DNA of 64,000 bases from Flavilitoribacter nigricans DSM 23189 = NBRC 102662 (lineage in GTDB: Bacteria > Bacteroidota > Bacteroidia > Chitinophagales > Saprospiraceae): positions 1 to 64,000 of the forward strand of contig NZ_PDUD01000044.1 of the NCBI RefSeq assembly GCF_002646595.1, read 5' to 3'. The notes beneath the pieces were generated by a model that did no database searches, was not told the DNA's origin, and saw nothing but the letters and a program-made list of their open reading frames with translations. Made by a program: the position numbers and the translations under genes. This document shows, piece by piece, positions 42,575-52,700 of this stretch; position 1 is the first letter of the stretch; each line of letters begins with the position of its first letter.

Positions 42575-44779
42575 TTACCAACCTTGGTTTTGTCGAATAT
42601 TGTATTTCAGGGTCTCCGCAAAGGGAATGGGGCCGTAGAGCATGTAATCCTCGTATCGTCTCGGCTCGATCTCCCGGATCGTGGCGGAACTCTGATCCGG
42701 AGCGATGAAGATACCCCGGATCGGGGCCTGCACCGCAGCCAGTGCTTCCCAGCGACGGAGATCCCAGAAGCGGTGGCCTTCAAAGCTGAGCTCGAGTTGC
42801 CGCTCGTTGCGGATGAGTTCCCGGAACCCGTCGGTATCGTTCAGACTGCTCAGATAATCATCGGGTTGACTGATGCCGGCCCGGCCGCGGATGGCGCCGA
42901 TCACGTCCCGGGCGGTGAAGCCCAGACCGAGTGGGTCGCCGTCGGGACCCCAGGCCTCGTTGGCCGCTTCGGCAAAATTGAGGAAGACCTCCGTGAAACG
43001 CAGATGCGTGAAGCTGTGCTTGGTGGATACCCGGCTGCCGGTGGCGAGATTGACGCCTTCGTCCATGAATTTGCGCAGGTAGTAACCGGTACGGGTGGAA
43101 TTATTTTGCACATTGATCCCGTCGGGTTCGGCGGTCTGCTGGGTGAGAATAGTCGTATTTTTCAGCGTGCTGTTGTTGGTGACGATGTATTGCTCCAGGC
43201 GGGGATCCCGTCCAACATAGGGCGACTGCTCGCTGTAGCCGCTATTTTGATGCCCGATCGGATACCCGTTGACCATCGGAAAGGCATCCACCAGGTTCTG
43301 ACTGGGATTGGTACGCCCCAGACCGAACAGCGATGGCGGGAAATTAGCCTCCTCCCAGTTCAGCCGGCCCGTCTGGGAATTATTCCAAATGATCTCGCTG
43401 CTTCCGTTATCCTGGTAGAAGAGCACCCCGTCGGCAGCGAGCCGGTCGATGCCGCCCGCATCCCGCAGGAACAGCCCGCTGATCCCGGCCGCAGCCGCCC
43501 AGTCGATGTTACTGCCCCGGCTGTAGGCCGGACTGGCCGCATACAGCGATACTCTGGATTTGATCGCCCGGGCGGCACTGCCGTTGAAGCGATTGCGCCA
43601 GCGGGCACCGAGCGCCTGATCGTATTCGGTGATCTTGTATTCTTCGCCTTTGAACAGAATAGTGGCCTCGGCCGGAGTGCCATCCGTTTTGGTAAATTCA
43701 ACAAAATCCAGATTGAATCCCCCGCCGACGATCTCCAGCCGTAGGATCTGGTCGAATCCACTCGGAATAGCCACATCTTCCAGCGAAAAGGTTTGCCAGC
43801 TCTGCCAGCCGGAGGTATTCTCAACGTTTACGGTGGCTACTTCCTGCAGATTATCGGCACTGCTGCCGGTCAGAATGCGCAGGGATCCCGGTGCCCCCGA
43901 GCCGGAAGCTATAGATACGTTGATATCGTAAAGCCCGGCGTAGATGCGACTGAAGCTATAGTTCATCCACTCCCCGTCGGCCGTCCAGCCGATGTTAAAA
44001 CCTCCCTGGCTGGAAGTCTCTATGTCTACGTCGTCCGAACGGTAAGCGTTGCCGTTGTTGCCGGCGCTGGTATCGTGATAGCCCACTTCGGGGCCGCCGG
44101 CATCGTAATCCTCCGCTTCCAGCACTCCGCCCAGGATGCTGCCGAGCGAACCATTTTCGTAAAAGGCCACCAGATTGGCGATCGCCATATCGCAGTCCAT
44201 CATGATCTGACCGACGCATTCCTGAAAACTATTCCTTGGCAGGAACAGGTCATCTTCAACTTTGAGGGTGCGGGTCACTATGGGAAAACCAAGTAGCGTA
44301 CCATCCGCACCTGGACCGGCGTGGTGCTGCAGCAACTGGAACTGATACCAGGCCCGCAGTCCGTGCGCTTCGCCGGTGAGGCGGTACCGGTGGAGCCGGT
44401 CCAGGTCATCGCTGTTGAGGTCCCAGCGCACCCGGTCGACGTTTTCCAGAAAAAGATTCAGGTACTGGATATTTTTGTATGCCTCGTCCCATTTTTCGAT
44501 GGGATTATCCGCAGCCTGCCAGGCTCCGGTGGCCATTTGTACGATGTTCGAGGCGGGATCGTTGGAGGTGGCTTCATCGGAAGCAACGGCCAGATCGAGT
44601 TGTTCGAAGATATTGTCCGGCAATCCCTTGTAGGCTTTCAGCAGCAGACCTTCCGCCAGCGTGGGATTGTCGATGACCTGCTCTTCACTGAACGCGTTGT
44701 CGAGGTCCGGTTCCAGGAATTCCTGACAGGAACAGACAAGCAGGCTGATGAATAGTAAAGTAATATATTGCCTTTTCAT
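42575..44779 (-). CDS. susD: SusD/RagB-family glycan-binding lipoprotein with inserted CBM6 module
   Basis: 734 residues, far longer than usual SusD proteins (about 500-600). A lipoprotein signal (lipobox LLVCSC) and normal SusD helices run to about residue 210 (YKNIQYLNLFLENVD, RLTGEAHGLRAWYQFQLLQHH). A CBM6-like beta-sandwich follows (about 215-365), after which the SusD chain resumes at EYKITEYDQALGARWRNRFNGSAARAIKSRVSLYAASPAY and ends with the usual RNERQLELSFEGHRFWDLRRW. The insertion is in frame and the flanks read as one SusD protein. It pairs with the susC 11 bp upstream; the two form the outer-membrane pedal-bin importer. Confidence 0.92.
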   Translation of the reverse strand: MKRQYITLLFISLLVCSCQEFLEPDLDNAFSEEQVIDNPTLAEGLLLKAYKGLPDNIFEQLDLAVASDEATSNDPASNIVQMATGAWQAADNPIEKWDEAYKNIQYLNLFLENVDRVRWDLNSDDLDRLHRYRLTGEAHGLRAWYQFQLLQHHAGPGADGTLLGFPIVTRTLKVEDDLFLPRNSFQECVGQIMMDCDMAIANLVAFYENGSLGSILGGVLEAEDYDAGGPEVGYHDTSAGNNGNAYRSDDVDIETSSQGGFNIGWTADGEWMNYSFSRIYAGLYDINVSIASGSGAPGSLRILTGSSADNLQEVATVNVENTSGWQSWQTFSLEDVAIPSGFDQILRLEIVGGGFNLDFVEFTKTDGTPAEATILFKGEEYKITEYDQALGARWRNRFNGSAARAIKSRVSLYAASPAYSRGSNIDWAAAAGISGLFLRDAGGIDRLAADGVLFYQDNGSSEIIWNNSQTGRLNWEEANFPPSLFGLGRTNPSQNLVDAFPMVNGYPIGHQNSGYSEQSPYVGRDPRLEQYIVTNNSTLKNTTILTQQTAEPDGINVQNNSTRTGYYLRKFMDEGVNLATGSRVSTKHSFTHLRFTEVFLNFAEAANEAWGPDGDPLGLGFTARDVIGAIRGRAGISQPDDYLSSLNDTDGFRELIRNERQLELSFEGHRFWDLRRWEALAAVQAPIRGIFIAPDQSSATIREIEPRRYEDYMLYGPIPFAETLKYNIRQNQGW
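43685..44137 (-). other. CBM6-like module inserted inside SusD
   Basis: About residues 215-365 of the SusD protein. It starts GGVLEAEDYDAGGPEVGYHD and continues with NGNAYRSDDVDIE, IGWTADGEWMNYSF, YDINVSIASG and GFNLDFVEF, the standard CBM6 strand order. The EAEDY and WMNY positions correspond to the calcium site and ligand face of known CBM6 modules. Confidence 0.85.
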
Positions 44780-44790
44780 GGATCGTTTTT

Positions 44791-47700
44791 TTAGAATGAT
44801 GCGTTGAGGCCCACAGCGAAAGAGCGGGTTTGCGGCGTACTGCCGATATTCAGTTCCCGCTTTTCGCGAATCTTGGAAACGGTCAGCAAATTGGCACCGC
44901 GCAGGTAGATGCTTACCTTTTTTATACCGTTCACCTCCAGCGGCAGGGCGTAGGTCAGCTGCACTCGGCGCAGGTTGAACCAGTTGTCTTCGTACAACCA
45001 GAAAGTGGAATTGCGAAAGTTGTTGGGATTGCTGGTGCTCGACAGTCGGGGGTAGGTGGCGGTGCCGGCGGTTTCCGGCGTCCAGCGACCCAGCACCTCG
45101 GTCGAATATTTGCGATTACCGAATACCCAGTAGTACGGATCGTTGAAATAGCGTTCGGCGCCCGTCTGACCGATACCCTGTACGAAAAGGTCGAGATTTT
45201 TGAATCCCAGACGGATGTTCAGGCCGTACTGAAAGCGGGACCGGCTGTTGCCGATCAGTTGCTGGTCGTTCTGATTGATGATGCCGTCGCCGTTCAGGTC
45301 CTGGTATTTAATGTCTCCCGGCTGTACGGCCCCGAAGGTTTGCAGGGCGTGGTTGTCGATATCGGCCTGGTCGCGGAATAAGCCTTCCGCTACGTAGGCG
45401 AACATTCCGTCCGTCGGCTGTCCCTCGCGTTTGCGATAAGCCAGTAGGGCATCCGGTTCGTTGACTTCCGCAGCGGTAGGTTCGGCGTAGACAAAATTGG
45501 CTCCGATGCTGTATCTAAAATCACCCCGTCCCTGATTGAGCTGCAGGCCCAGTTCTACGCCCTGATCCGAATAGGCTTCGAAATTTTCAAAAGGCGTAAA
45601 GTCCTCTCCTCCCAGAACGCTGGGGTAAGTTGAGGTCAGCTTGGTGATTTGATCGTAGGATTCCGTATTGAAATAATTGGCTTCCAGCCAGAGCGATTTC
45701 CCGAGTAGGGCTTCCAGTCCGAAGTTGATCTCCCGGCGTTTTACCCAACCGATATTGGGGTTACCGGTAACGATATTCAGGGCATTATTCGAGCTTACTT
45801 CGTTATTGTAGTCGTAAATGCGGTCAAAGTTGGCGGAGGGTTCCACGTAGGAAGTGCGGTACAAATAATAGTTGTTCACCCCCTGATCCGTGTTCAGAAT
45901 GCCCCAGCTCGCGTTGAGTTTCAGATATTGGAACAAACTGCTGCTGGCCAAAAAAGGCTCCTCGGTTAAGACCCATCCCAGCCCCAGGGAAGGAGAAAAA
46001 GCGAACTGCTGATCACCGGTAAATCGCGGCGATCCGGCGTATACTCCGGTAGCTTCCACGATGTATTTGTTCTGGATCATATAGTTGCCCCGCAGTCCGA
46101 AATGCAGATTTTTGGCTGTCTGCAGTACGCCGAGCTCTTCAAACTGGTCCCGGTAGGCTACCCCGGTGATCTTAAGGCTGTTGTCGTTATCGTAGGTCCG
46201 GTCGTAATCCAGGACGCCATACAGGCCGAGTCGCCGGTTGAAGCCGATATTGCCGTTGGGTATCGTCTGATCGTCCCGCTTTTCATCCACTCCGATCTTG
46301 TTATAGGCGACCACCTGATTGCCGGTGGTGTCCATGCCCAGTACCGGCTGGTAAATGGCGTAGGCATTCTCCTGCTGCCGGATGAAGGAATTGATGAAAT
46401 CAAAAGAAAGGTAGGCCTTGGCGGTCAGCCCCCGGGCGATACCACCCAGGTCGAAATCCAGACCGGTATTGATCTGAACGACCCGATTGGTGTTTACCTG
46501 AAAACCGTTGCGTGTCAGTTCTCCGTAGAGATTGACTTCGCTGAACTGGGCGTTTGAAGTGCCACCCAGTACCCGATCGCCTCCCACCAATACGGCGGAG
46601 GGCAGCAAACCGGAGTCTTCCAGCCGTCCGGCGGGGATCAGGGTAGGGTAGGCGTTGGGCCAGATCCCGGTGGAGATGCTCCAAAAATCATCAGCCGTAT
46701 TATTCTGTCCGTCAAAATTGCTGTAGCGCGGCCCCCGGGTGATGTCGATGAGGGCGATCCCGTCCAGGCTCATTTTCAGCCAGTCGTTCAGTTGGTAGTC
46801 CACATTGCCCCGCAGGTTGATACGGTCCGTATTCTCTTCGGCGCCTTCCCCCAGATTGAGCAGTGTACCGATGCGGTTCCACCCCAGATTTACGTAATAC
46901 TGGGCGGCCTGATTCCCTCCCGAGGATTCCATGATCAGTTTCTGAAAAGCGGCTCGGTCTTTCAGGTAGGTACTGTTGTAAAAATCTTCGTCCGGATACA
47001 GTACCCGGTCGGTCCCGTTGCGGGTCGCCTGGATCTGCTGCTGGTTGTAGAGCGGATCCTGACCGTCGTTGACCAATGCTTCGTTATACAGACCCATATA
47101 GTCCGCTGCGCCCAGGTAGTCGGGGAAACTGATGGGATCAAGCGTTCCCGTTTCTCCCGTAATGTTCATGGTGCGCTTGAAGGCCTTGCCCCGCTTGGTG
47201 GTCACCATGATCACACCTTTGTCGGCCTGGGCGCCGTAGAGCATCCGGGCCGAAATACCCCGCAGTACGGAGATCTGATCAATCTCCTGCAGGTTCAGGG
47301 AACCGGCCGAACGCGGGATGCCGTCAACGACGACCAGGGCATCACCCAGCCCGCGAATATTAGACCCACCGAACAGCCCCGGTACCCGGGAGTTCAACAC
47401 GCCGCCGAAAAGCTGTTCGTTGTCGTAAGTCAGGATCTCTTTCGGATCAATGGCCGTTACGCCGCCGGTGATCCGTCTTTTCTTCATGGTACCAAAGGGT
47501 AACTGCACCTCGTCTTTTTCGGTCAGATGAAAATCCAGCGCTTCGAGTGCGATCTGCTCCCCGGCCACCACGCTGCTGACGGCTACCCGGCGACTGGCGT
47601 AACCGTCCGCTTCGATCAGCAGGGCATCCGCCGGATCTACCCGGATCACGAATAGGCCTTCGGCGTTGGTTCGCATACTGATCGCTCCTTCTTTTCCGGA

Positions 47701-47844
47701 AATTTCCGCTCCCTCAATGGGTTGCCCCATTTGATCGAGCACTTTTCCGGATATTTCTTTCAGATTATTCTGGGCGCTGAGCCAGGCCGGGAGCAGCAGG
47801 AATGCTCCCAGCAGGAATGCCCATTTTTTTATAGTTTGCATCAT
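44791..47844 (-). CDS. susC: SusC/RagA TonB-dependent outer membrane transporter (second copy)
   Basis: 1017 residues. A signal peptide (ends WLSAQ) is followed by a carboxypeptidase-regulatory-like domain (EISGKVLDQMGQPIEGAEISG), a plug domain (RVPGLFGGSNIRGLGDALVVVDGIPRS, in outline) and a long beta-barrel ending FAVGLNASF. The usual SVVVGYGTQ stretch before the plug is replaced by VQLPFGTMKKRRITGG, marking a divergent SusC branch. It takes up oligosaccharides using energy from TonB. It lies between susD1 (50 bp) and its own susD with CBM6 (11 bp). Confidence 0.95.
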   Translation of the reverse strand: MMQTIKKWAFLLGAFLLLPAWLSAQNNLKEISGKVLDQMGQPIEGAEISGKEGAISMRTNAEGLFVIRVDPADALLIEADGYASRRVAVSSVVAGEQIALEALDFHLTEKDEVQLPFGTMKKRRITGGVTAIDPKEILTYDNEQLFGGVLNSRVPGLFGGSNIRGLGDALVVVDGIPRSAGSLNLQEIDQISVLRGISARMLYGAQADKGVIMVTTKRGKAFKRTMNITGETGTLDPISFPDYLGAADYMGLYNEALVNDGQDPLYNQQQIQATRNGTDRVLYPDEDFYNSTYLKDRAAFQKLIMESSGGNQAAQYYVNLGWNRIGTLLNLGEGAEENTDRINLRGNVDYQLNDWLKMSLDGIALIDITRGPRYSNFDGQNNTADDFWSISTGIWPNAYPTLIPAGRLEDSGLLPSAVLVGGDRVLGGTSNAQFSEVNLYGELTRNGFQVNTNRVVQINTGLDFDLGGIARGLTAKAYLSFDFINSFIRQQENAYAIYQPVLGMDTTGNQVVAYNKIGVDEKRDDQTIPNGNIGFNRRLGLYGVLDYDRTYDNDNSLKITGVAYRDQFEELGVLQTAKNLHFGLRGNYMIQNKYIVEATGVYAGSPRFTGDQQFAFSPSLGLGWVLTEEPFLASSSLFQYLKLNASWGILNTDQGVNNYYLYRTSYVEPSANFDRIYDYNNEVSSNNALNIVTGNPNIGWVKRREINFGLEALLGKSLWLEANYFNTESYDQITKLTSTYPSVLGGEDFTPFENFEAYSDQGVELGLQLNQGRGDFRYSIGANFVYAEPTAAEVNEPDALLAYRKREGQPTDGMFAYVAEGLFRDQADIDNHALQTFGAVQPGDIKYQDLNGDGIINQNDQQLIGNSRSRFQYGLNIRLGFKNLDLFVQGIGQTGAERYFNDPYYWVFGNRKYSTEVLGRWTPETAGTATYPRLSSTSNPNNFRNSTFWLYEDNWFNLRRVQLTYALPLEVNGIKKVSIYLRGANLLTVSKIREKRELNIGSTPQTRSFAVGLNASF

Positions 47845-47894
47845 TGTTTTTATTTTTTTGACCAGGAAATTGCCCTTCCGGGCCGTTTACCGTC

Positions 47895-49673
47895 TTACCA
47901 TCCCGGATTTTGGTTGAATTCCGCGTAGATCTGGGTCTGACTCCTCGGTATCGGCATCCAGTAATGCCGGGGATCGTCAAAGACCCTTTCGGCAATGACC
48001 TGCCGGTTGAAGGTGGTCCAGTCCTGATCGAAAACCAGATCTACATAGGGTTTCATTTCCGGAAGATGGGCGATGTTCCAGCGGCGGATGTCGCTGAACC
48101 AGTGGCCTTCGAAACAGAGTTCGACAAAGCGTTCGTTGCGTACCAGTTCCCGGAAGCTGTCGTACCCGGCGGCATTGGCACTGACGGGCGGCATATTGGA
48201 ACGCTGACGCACCAGGTTGATCGCGTCGACGGCCGTCAGACCGGCTCCGGGAGCACTTCCGGACGCACCGTAGGCTTCGGTGACCGCTTCGGCGTAAATG
48301 AGGTAGATCTCCGCCAGGCGCAGGTGCGGTGTCACATAGCGGTACTGACTCCAGACCTGATCGATCCGGTTAACGCCTACCGGCCAGAATTTGCGTACGA
48401 TGTAGGGCGTGAGCAGTCCGACGTGTCCTTTGTCCTGCCCACCATCGTAGAGTTTGACGATGGTACCGTTGGCAATACCGGCGCGGTCCCGGTCTACCAG
48501 TACGTTCTGCCGGAAGCGGGGATCGCGGTTTTCCCAGCGTTTGGAATCGTCCTGGTCATAGGCTTCCTGGTAACGGGTACCGTCGGCCATTTCGAAGCGA
48601 TCCACATACAGCTGATTCACAGTTTCACAGATGCCGTTGCCCCCGAAGCGAGCCGGTGTGAACAGCCGTCCGTGGCGGGTATTTTGCTGGGCGTCGCCCA
48701 CCTGGCTTTTAACCTTCTGAAAAATGGTTTCCGCAGTCCAGGGCATTTCACCGTCGTTGCGGGCAAACATGGTCTGGTATTCCGCGAAGGGAATCAGGGA
48801 GTAGACGCCCTGATCCGCCAGCTGAATGACTTCCCAGGCGGCCGCTGCGGCTCGTTCCATATACGTATTGTCGAAAGTGACATTGCCGGTGGAAAAACGA
48901 TTCATCAGCGGACTACCTGCGTACAGCAGGGTCTTTGCCTTGAATCCCAGCGCTGCGCCTTTGGTGGCCCGGCCGGCGTTGGCTCCTCGAAACTGGCTGC
49001 CAACGGCAGTATCGTTCCAGTCTTCGGGCAGGAGTGCCGCAGCCCGGTCGAAATCGGCTACTATCTTTTCGGCCATTTCGTGCCAGCTCAGGCGGGGCAG
49101 CAGCAGATCGTCCGCCGGCTGCAGAAAACGATCCACGTAGGGCATGCCGCCGTAATAGCGCCCCAGTTCCCAGTGGAACCAGGCCCGGAAGAAATACGCC
49201 TGACCCTCGATCAGATCGCGTTCTTCCTGGGTAGCGTCGGTCATCAGGTCCAACCGTTCCAGCGCCAGATTGGACAGGCGGATGCCACGCCAGGAATCCG
49301 GCCAGATCCCGCTGTCGTTGTTGCCGATCTCGTTGTTTTCCGTACACCAGAAGTTGGATTGCTGGGCCGGGCCGTTACCGCCGCCGTGCCAGGAGAGGTA
49401 ATCGCCGCGTTTGGCGCGGTCGCCGGAACTCCACCCCTGGAATCCGATGATCTCACCGCCAATACACATGCCCGTAGTGAGGGCGTGGCTGTTGTAATCG
49501 ATCACCAGGCTGTAGAGAGGTTCCATGAAACCCTGGAAATCTTCAAAGGTGCCGAAGACGTCGTTTTCGGTAACCTCGGCGTCGGGTGTGCGATCCAGGT
49601 AATCATCGCAGGCGGCCAGTGGCAGGATCATCACCGCCACCAGCATTAATTTATGGTAGGATATATATTTCAT
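47895..49673 (-). CDS. susD: SusD/RagB-family glycan-binding lipoprotein (first copy)
   Basis: 592 residues. A lipoprotein signal (lipobox PLAAC) is followed by the SusD pattern: DDYLDRTPDAEVTENDVFGT, YFFRAWFHWELGRYYGGMPYV, AALGFKAKTLLYAGSPLMN, and the C-terminal VRNERFVELCFEGHWFSDIRRWNI, in outline, ending in a short NQNPGW tail. It covers the susC lid and binds the incoming oligosaccharide. It starts 64 bp after susC1. No extra module is present, in contrast to the second SusD. A long antisense open frame across this gene is judged a composition artefact. Confidence 0.95.
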   Translation of the reverse strand: MKYISYHKLMLVAVMILPLAACDDYLDRTPDAEVTENDVFGTFEDFQGFMEPLYSLVIDYNSHALTTGMCIGGEIIGFQGWSSGDRAKRGDYLSWHGGGNGPAQQSNFWCTENNEIGNNDSGIWPDSWRGIRLSNLALERLDLMTDATQEERDLIEGQAYFFRAWFHWELGRYYGGMPYVDRFLQPADDLLLPRLSWHEMAEKIVADFDRAAALLPEDWNDTAVGSQFRGANAGRATKGAALGFKAKTLLYAGSPLMNRFSTGNVTFDNTYMERAAAAAWEVIQLADQGVYSLIPFAEYQTMFARNDGEMPWTAETIFQKVKSQVGDAQQNTRHGRLFTPARFGGNGICETVNQLYVDRFEMADGTRYQEAYDQDDSKRWENRDPRFRQNVLVDRDRAGIANGTIVKLYDGGQDKGHVGLLTPYIVRKFWPVGVNRIDQVWSQYRYVTPHLRLAEIYLIYAEAVTEAYGASGSAPGAGLTAVDAINLVRQRSNMPPVSANAAGYDSFRELVRNERFVELCFEGHWFSDIRRWNIAHLPEMKPYVDLVFDQDWTTFNRQVIAERVFDDPRHYWMPIPRSQTQIYAEFNQNPGW

Positions 49674-49737
49674 GTTGTTGCTTTTAGATTGAAATGCTTT
49701 CGGGCCGGCAGCCGCTTTTCTGCGGCCGACGCTCGTG

Positions 49738-52700
49738 CTAAAAAGTCACCTTTGTACCCAGACTGACCCGTTGCATCAGGGGATAATCCCGGTTGGTGCG
49801 ACGGGGCCGGTCCCGGTCTTCCAGAATATCGGACCAGGTATACAGGTTGTTGCCGGAGGCAAAGATCCGGGCGTTGGTCAAGCCCAGCCGACCGGTCAGG
49901 GATGTGGGCAGGTTGTAGGCGATTTCCACGTTTTGCAGCTTGAGGTAGGATTTGTCGCCCAACCAGAACTGTCCTTTGCCCGAACCGGTATTGAAGCGCA
50001 GATGGGGATAGGTGGCCCCGGCGGTGGTGCCCAGTTCCGGCGACCAGGCCTCATCCAGATGTACCTGGTAGGCCAGGGTGTTATTCTGGAAAAATTCGCC
50101 GAAGGAAACGTTGTAGTTCACATTGAAAGCACCGTAAAACTGCACATACGCACTGAAGCCTTTATAAGCTCCGCCAAAGGATATGCCGTAGGTATACTGC
50201 GGCCGCGCCGGGTAGCCGAAGGGAACGATATCGTCGTTATCGATCACCCCGTCGGCATTGTAGTCGATCTGACGCAGATCGCCCGGGAGCACCTGTTCGT
50301 TCTGTAGGCCGAGTACTCCGGTGTAGAGTTGATCCCAGGAAGTGATAAATCCGGGCTGGTTGAGGTAGGATCGGGTCTGTCCGATCTGATAGCCGGCTTG
50401 TTTCTGGTAATCCGGCGTAAGCTCTGGATCTTCCCGGTAGATAACTTCATCCACCACGTAGGCCATATTGGCGTTCACCCAGTAGCTGATGCCGTTGGCC
50501 CGGGCTTTGGAAAATTTCAGTTCCAGTTCGTAACCGCTGGTATTGACCTCTCCGGCATTGACACCCACGGGGTCGGCACCGAACACGATCGGTACGTTGC
50601 GGTCCTGGGCCTGCAGGAACATGTTGGTGCGATTTTCCCAGAAGTAGTCGGCCGTGAGTTGGAGGTCACTGTTGAAAAAACCGAGTTCCAAACCGATATT
50701 CTGCTTCCGGGCGGTCTCCCACTGGATCTCCGGGTTGGGAATAGTTCCCTCCAGTCGCCAGGGGTAAGGACTGTTGACCACAAACGGATCCCCGAACTGC
50801 CAGTTATCGGCGGTAATATTATATCCGCCTACGTACAGCCAGCGCTCGATCCCGTCGTCGTTACCGACGATCCCGTGCGAATAGCGCAGCTTCAGTTTAT
50901 TCATAAAAGAGGATTTGAAAAAGTCCTCATTGGATACGATCCAGCCCACGGCGGCCGAGGGAAAGAAGCCGAAGCGGTATTGGCGGTCGAATTTTTCGGA
51001 ACCGTTGTAGGCGCCGTTGAATTCCAGCAGATAGCGCGAGTCGTAATCGTAGGTAAGGCGTCCCACCCAGTCTTCCCGGTAGTTGGTAAAGGCGGTGCCG
51101 CGGGCGTTTTCCCGCCGGTTCATCAGGGCCAGGGCGGATATACTGTGCACGCCGAAGGTCTGCGCGTAGTTCAGCGAGGCCTGGTAGAAAAGTGAGCGGG
51201 AGAGGTTGTTCTTGGCGAAATCATTTACATTTTCGCCGACCACGCGGTAGGGAGCTTTGATGTAATTGTAACCGCTTGTGGTCTCGGCCGGGATCACGAA
51301 TACTTCGTAATCTTCGGCCAGCGCATCGGCTTCCGTCGGACTCATATCCAGTCGGAAACGGGGATCCTGAATGATCCGGGAGTCGATGTACTTGGTGATC
51401 AGGTCGTCGTCCTGGATCTGATCGCCCCTTGTCAGGAAAAGGTTGTCAAAGGCCACCCGGGCGTTGAAGCTCAGGCCGGGTAGAATACCGTCCAGTTTCT
51501 GGTTTAAAATAAAGTCGGTATTGACCTCCACCCGGTTTTCCTTATCGATACCCCCGTAATTGATGTCGAAAACGGCATTGTCAAAGCGGTCAAATTCTTC
51601 CAGCGCAGCCCAGGTGCCGTCGGCAAAGCGAACGGGAGCCGTGGGCGGCATTCCGTAGACGCCTTTCCAGAACTGGAACTTATCGCCGTCCGGTCGCTGC
51701 TGCTGGCCGTAGTAGCCGGCGAGATTGACGCTGAAAGTGGTCGTAGGCGTGATGTCGAAATCCAGGTTGGATCGGAAATTGACCCGGTCGTACTGGAAGT
51801 TGGGATCATACCCCTGACCAAAATCCTCGGTGCGCAGCACATCTCCTTCGTGCAGGTAAGACAGGGAACCGAAATACTTAACGAATTTGGTACCCCCGCT
51901 TACGTTCATATTGTACTTCTGGGACCAGGCCCAATCATTGGTGATCTGGTCGTACCAATCGGTATCGGGAAAGAGATTGGGAAAGCGCTGGCTCTCGTGC
52001 AGGCCGATGACGGCCTCCGGGGTATAGAAACCCCAGCTGTTCTCGCTGACGGCCACTTCGTTCAGGATCGCCAGGTTTTTCAGCCGGAGGCTGGTCGGAG
52101 CGTCCAGTACCTGGTGGATTCGTGAGATCGTACTGGCCGACTGGGTCGTCTCGAAGGAAAGCTGAGGTTTACCGATGGCCCCACGTTTGGTCGTGATCAG
52201 GATCACTCCGTTCGCTCCCTTGACCCCGAAAACGGCCGTCGCGGAAGCATCTTTCAGTACGGAGATCTTTTCGACCTGATTGGGATCCACATCGGCCATA
52301 GAGCGTTCCACACCGTCTACCAGGATGAGCGGCGTACCGTCGCCGTTCCAGGTAGACTGGCCGCGAATGAGGATCTGGGTGGCGTCGTCATCGCCGTCGG
52401 CGCTGAATCCGCCGCCGCCGGGCAGCCCCGAACCCTGTAGCGTGATCACGCCGGGCAATAGCCCCGTGAGGGCGTTGCGCAGGTCGGCACCTCCGGTCTT
52501 TTGCTGGATGTCTTCACCGGTGGTCTGGGAGATGGCTCCCACCACACTTTCTTTTTTCTGTTCGCCGTAACCGACCACCACTACTTCATCCAGAACGGTG
52601 GCTCCGGAAAGGCTGACGTTGATCTCGGTTTGGTTCCCGATCTCAATTTCTTTGGGTTGAAAACCTACATAACTGAAGACCAGCAGGGAATTGGCTTCGG

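Noticed and set aside
42584-43744. 386-codon open frame antisense to susD2
   Set aside because: The SusD and CBM6 motifs on the minus strand account for this DNA.
47910-49649. 579-codon open frame antisense to susD1
   Set aside because: The minus strand encodes an unmistakable SusD. The antisense frame has no domain and reflects codon composition of a GC-rich gene.
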